Below are positions 39,401 through 45,400 of a stretch of 64,000 nt of DNA, piece after piece; positions within the stretch are counted from its first letter, which is position 1; each line of letters begins with the position of its first letter. The DNA lies in contig JANJXV010000020.1 in the NCBI GenBank assembly GCA_024803745.1, positions 22,432,777-22,496,776 of the forward strand. Reading direction: 5' to 3'. Made by a program: the position numbers and the translations under genes. This DNA is from Megascapheus bottae. Taxonomy: Eukaryota > Chordata > Mammalia > Rodentia > Geomyidae. The notes under the pieces are model-generated. The model ran no database searches and was not told where the DNA came from. It worked only from the letters and a program-made list of their open reading frames with translations.

Positions 39401-42400
39401 GTCTTCAAAATAATGACTATTAAAAGTTACAGTGGCAAATGAAAACCTGGAAGAATTTTTGTTTTTGTTTATTTTTCCTGCCAGTCCTGGGGCCTGGACA
39501 CTGTCCCTGAGCTTCTTCTGCTCAAGTCTAGCACGCTACCACTTGAGCCACAGCACCACTTCCAGCTTCTTCTGCTTTATGGTACTGAGGAATCAAACCC
39601 AGGGCTTCATGCATGTAAGGCAATCACTCTAACACTAGGCCACATTCCCAGCCCAGAAGGTTTCTTTTATAGAAAATAATGAGCTAATTCTAAGATACAA
39701 ATAAAACACAAAGGGCAAAAAATGACAAGAACAACTGAAGGACATATTACTGGCCACAGGGTAATAAACTTTCCTTCAAGAGGCATCAAGCCGTTTTCAG
39801 TGAGAATCCCCCAAGGAGCTTAATAAGAAATCTCCCAAAGCCTCTACTGGGTAAAGTGGGACTGCATTAAACTGCGGAGCTTTTGTATGGCAAAGGACAT
39901 AGCTAGTAAATTAATTAGGAAGCCTACAGAGTGGGAGAAGATCTTCACCAACCAAACAACGGACAAAGGCTTCATATCTAAAATATATCAACAACTCAAA
40001 AAATTGAATCACTCCAAAACTAATCTCCAAAGTAACAACCATCCCATTAAAAAATGGGCCAAAGACTTAAAGAGAGTCTTCTCTGAAGAAGAAACAAAAA
40101 TGGCCTATAGACACATGAAGAAATGCTCAATATCTCTGGTCATAAAAGAAATACAAATCAAAACAACTCTAAGATTCCACCTCACTCCAGTTAGAATGGC
40201 CATGATCAGGAAAACGAATAATAACAGATGCTGGAGGGGATGTGGCCAGAAGGGATCACTACTACACTGTTGGTGGGAGTGCAAACTCATTCAACCATTA
40301 TGGAAAGCAGTATGGCAGTGCCTCAAAAGGCTAAACATAGAACTCCCCTATGACCCAGCAATTCCACTCCTTGGCATTTACTCAACCATCCAGAAACAAG
40401 GGCATACTAAATCAACTAGCACAACAATGTTCATTGCAGCATTATTCACCATAGCAAAGATATGGAACCAACCTAGATGTCCCTCAGTTGATGAGTGGAT
40501 CAACAAGTTGTGGTATTTGTACACAATGGAATTCTATGCTGCTGTCAGAAAAAAACGACATCGCCCCATTTGTTAGGAAATGGAAAGACTTAGAAAAAAT
40601 CATATTAAGTGAAGTAAGCCAGACTCAAAGGAACTTATTAGGCTCAATGGTTTCCCTCATTTGTCATAATCAGTAGAAACCTTGGGCTCTACTAGCAGAG
40701 ATCTGCAATACAGCAAAACCTTGATACATAAGGCCATATAGTATGAAGCTAATTGAAAGGACCTCCAGGATATTGAAACAAAAGCCATATAACGAATGAC
40801 TGTTGTCCTTAACGTACTATGTTATCCCTCATCTCCTTTACTGTCCCTTGGGTATCTATCTCATATTGTTACAGTATCTCACTTTGTTATCTGATATATT
40901 TATTTGTATTTGGTTATTTGAAATTTGATAGGGAAGGGGGGAAAACCAAGACGGGGGGTGGGGGGAGGGAAATGGGGACCAAGACATGTGAAAGGGTATC
41001 AATGTATGTGAATTAATGCACCTTCTATCTGGCAAATATCATGTAACCCTTTTATTAATTACAATAAAAAATATTTTAAAAAAAAGAAAGAAATCTCCCA
41101 AAGCCTCTATACAAGCAGTACCTACCTGGCTTTTCCCCTCCATGATTTCCTTGAGGCGCTTTAATACTGTGCTGAGGCTTCGAAGCTGAACAGCTGTACG
41201 AGGGTCATGACCTCCAAAGGTAGGCTCTGCTTTCCTTCTTATGTCTGAGCCAAATTTTTAAAAAGCAATCATATTAAGAGTTAGTGTCTTTATAGAACAT
41301 TGTATATATGTGATATAGTATGCCTTACTACTAGCCATATTGATGTTCTCCTAACCAGCGAAAAGGAATGGGAGAGTTAAATGCTAAGAGGTTGTTGAAA
41401 GTACTTATTATCATTTAAAACACTGTTTCACAAGCAAGTAATGGACACTTAAGAACTGTCTGAGATGATCGATGGTTTTGAGGCCTGGGAAGGGAGCAGC
41501 AAAGGGCCCAATCATTAATGACTTACTGCACACCCTTTGATCCCACCCAAGTAACCAGAGGATTGCTAAAACTCTATTCCTCCAGCTCTTTTCACCTCCT
41601 CAACCTTGCTCTTCTAACTGGAAGGGATCTTTTATGCCTGAAATAAATAAGAAACCAAATCTATCAAAAAATTTTCAAAAACTCAAATTCCAGCTCTGTG
41701 GTAAAATGAGATATGCCGATCAACACTGCCACCTATTATTCCTTATTTCAGATCAAAATTACACTTCAAATTTCTATTCCTGGTTCTAAGGCAGTTTTAA
41801 ACATTAAGGTAAAATGGAGGTGATATAACAAAATAAGATGAACATCTTATTAGTTTATACACAGTAACTAAATAACCTATGAAGATAAGTAAAAACTACT
41901 TATCTATGCAGTAAGTAAAAACTACTTCTCTGCAGTTCTACTTTCCAAACTTTCAACAGCCTCATCAACTACAGACTGAAAATATTAGCATTTGTCTTGA
42001 TTTTAAGAGAAAGACTATATTCAGATAACTTCTGTTATATTATAATTCCTTTTGTGCCTGATTCACAAATTAAACTTTAAACTTAATCACAGTATGTATA
42101 CACTAGAGTTTGATGTTATCTGTGGTTTCAGGCACCTACTGGGGAAACTCAGGTATCCTGCACATAATACTAGAAAACAGAAAATAGCCCATCCTCAACC
42201 TGCCTCAACTCACCATTTCCAAGACTTGTATTAAGTGGCTTTGTTTTGAAAGGGTGGGAAAGAAAGAATTACTACAACAACAACAACAAAAATGAAAGGT
42301 TAATACCTATACCCATATTTATCAAGAATCACATTTAATTATTGAAGTAATTACTACCTCTATACTTCTGTACCTATTTTAGAAAACTTGGAAAATGTTT

Positions 42401-45400
42401 ACCCCTCTACAGTTGGATCTTACTTTCAACATATACCCCAGATATTTTATTTTGTTAGTCATATGTAAGTACTTAGAATGAGTCCATTTTCTTCAGTCTC
42501 AAATAATAAAGCAACTCTATAATTTACTAAAAGGAAACAGATGCCACGAGACTTGTAACAACAGTACTCCCTTTTACAAGTGATAATGAATTGTGAAGCA
42601 CCTTGCATTTAGTACTGAGTAACAGAAAAAAATATTAATAGAATCATCCACTGGAAAAGAATGAACAAGATCCTTCCTTGCAACCATGAATGAACTCCAT
42701 CCAAGAATGAAAATGAAGGAGATCTAGAGAAAAATCTGGTCTAGTCTCTGCCCATAGGCAAATAATCTTGGTTAGCTACTTCTCTTTCAAAATGGAAAGG
42801 AAAATTAAATAACTTTCCTAAGGTTAGAGAGCTCCATAATCAGTTCTTCAGTGGGAAAAGAAACAAGCTTATAAGGCTCAAATGCTTCCACAGCAAAATT
42901 CAAATTCAAGTGGACAGGATAGAGACTGTAAGGAATAGGAGAAGGGAAGTCTCGCAGAGACTCCAAGCTCATCCAGAAGATATTTAAATACAAGTATAGC
43001 AAAACATCAAAGGCAACATTTGGCAAGATACCACCCTACAACCATTAAAAGATTAGATTCTAATCTGGCTCCTCCACGTTACATTTAAAGAAATTCTATG
43101 CCAAAGTCAGAGACTACTGCTCAGTTTGGCCCCCCTTTCTTCCCTCTGTAGAACAAAGGAAAGCATATTATTTGAGAAACTAAACTTAAAATTCAGCAAA
43201 GTGAAAGCAATAATGAAATTTAAAGAAAAAAAAACCAATTGTAATTCAACATAGGACATACTCAAGAGTTTCTTAAACAAAACTGAGTTTTGGCCATGAG
43301 TCAGGTTTAAGAGGTAAAGAGAGTTTATTGATGTTAAAGATTATAGTAGGGCCTGGAGTTTGGCCTAGTGGTAGAGTGCTTGCCTAGCATGCACAAAGAC
43401 CCGGGTTCGATTCCTTGGTACCACATACTTAGAAAAAGCCAGAAGTGGTGCTAAGGCTCAAGTGGTAGAGCTCTAGCCTTGAGAAAGATCCAAGGACAGT
43501 GCTCTGGCCCTGGGCTAAAGCCCAGGACTGGTAAAAAAAAAAAAAAAAAAAAAAAAGATTATAGTAGATATAAACTGAAATAAAAGGAGAAGTTGCACTC
43601 CCTGCTTTCTCTCTCTCTCTCACTCTACCTTTTGCTCTTGCCCTTGCCCTCCTTCCTTTCCTCTTTTCCTCTTCCTCTCTCTCACATACCCACATCCATC
43701 TACCCATCCCCCTGGCTCCTTTTTCCAACTGGCACATTGGCTGAAGCTGCCTTGGAAGTAGTGCAGTCAGCTTTGCCCCAGTATTCTGGCAAAACTCCTC
43801 CTTTACTCAGTTTTGCCTCTTCTTCTAATACATCAGGTTTCAATAAGCAATAAAATACCTTTCTGCCAATCACCATGTCTTATACCTAAATTTCCCTGAA
43901 GGCCCTCATGGGAAAGACTGGCAAGACCAGACAGGAGAAGAGTTCAAGGACACCTACACCTGATTCTCATTTCCACTGATTTTTCTTTCGCTTCTGTACT
44001 TTCACTGTCCTTTTTCTATCACCTTGAGCTGAGAAAACCACTCCACTGAGTATAACAATCTAACAGAAATAAAACTTCATCTAGCCAGAAGAGGTGCTTC
44101 ACGCGTGTAATCCTAGCTACTCAGGAGGCTAAGATCTGAGGATAATGGTTCAAAGACAGTCGGGAAGCAGAGAGACTCTTATCTCCAATTAACCATTAGA
44201 AGGGGAAGTGGGGCTGTGGCTCAAGGGTGGGGCAGTAGCTACCACTCAGGGACAGTGCCCAGACCAGAGTTCAAGCCCCATGAATCCCCTCCCTCTGCAA
44301 AAACAACACTACATCTAGCCACTCAGCTCAGACATTGATACCCAGCCCACATTCATGAGAAGAACATAAAAATGAGTAAGATGACTATTAGTAGGCCAAG
44401 ATGGAGAACAATAAGCAGACAAGAAGGGGTCAGCTTATCCAGCCACATGACAGTTTGCATCCCAACAAGGACAGAGGCCAAGAGCAAATGGCAGCCCATT
44501 AATGGAGTTGACAAGAGTTCTGCAGCCAGAGGCATGCACACCACATTTCACTAGCGTCCCAAGAACAGATGCAGAATTCATTCACAAAGTTGAAACTAAC
44601 CTGTATTTTCCTGGGGATGCTGCAAACTGTTTTCTGCTGAAACCCAAGCAAGTAATTAATGAACAAATAATCAAAGATCTGTGTCTTACCTAACAAAGTT
44701 TAATGATGCTTTAGAAATTTTTTCAAATAACAATTTTTTCACATGCTAGTGTAAGAATTTTATTTATTCTGAAGAGTACTTGACTAGTTCAATAAACAGA
44801 AAGTTAGGACCAAAAACTATCTTAGAAACTATGGAAATACCTCAGTGAAATAAAAATGTTATATGTTACCTAATACTGATGAACGACGCTGAAGTTCCTC
44901 ATTCAGCTGCTTTTTGTAGGGTACAGGTGACCTCACAGATTGTGCCCTGGAAGGAAGCTGAGGGCTGGACCAGCTTCCACTTGGTGACTGCTGCTCTCCT
45001 GGGCCCCCTTCTCCTCTCTCTGCAGCAAGGAAAAGGTTGGTGTTATTTGCAAAACTAAGACTCAGAGTTGTGCAAAGAAGAGGAGGTAGATAAAATGTTT
45101 AGACAATGTGCATATGTACAGTGCCCACCTTATTCATCAATTTACTACAGGCAGTTCTGAACAAGCACAGCCAAACCAAGAAATAAACTTAAGTTTTTTA
45201 ATGTAAATTCCCATACCTATATTATGTTTGTGATCAGCTCAGTATTTTCTAGCCCTTCCATTTGTAAAACTATCTCCCAAAAAGCAAATGCAATCCCCCA
45301 AAAGCAAAGTAAAAGTGAATGTACCCAAGTAAGTAATAAGGCAGTAAGTCTTTCTAGGAAAAATAAATCAAGCACCCACCATACGGAACTCTATAAATCC

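Noticed and set aside
39887..40576. 229-codon open frame resembling a coding gene
   Set aside because: It is the C-terminal part of L1 ORF2 within a truncated, frameshifted retrotransposon, not a host gene.
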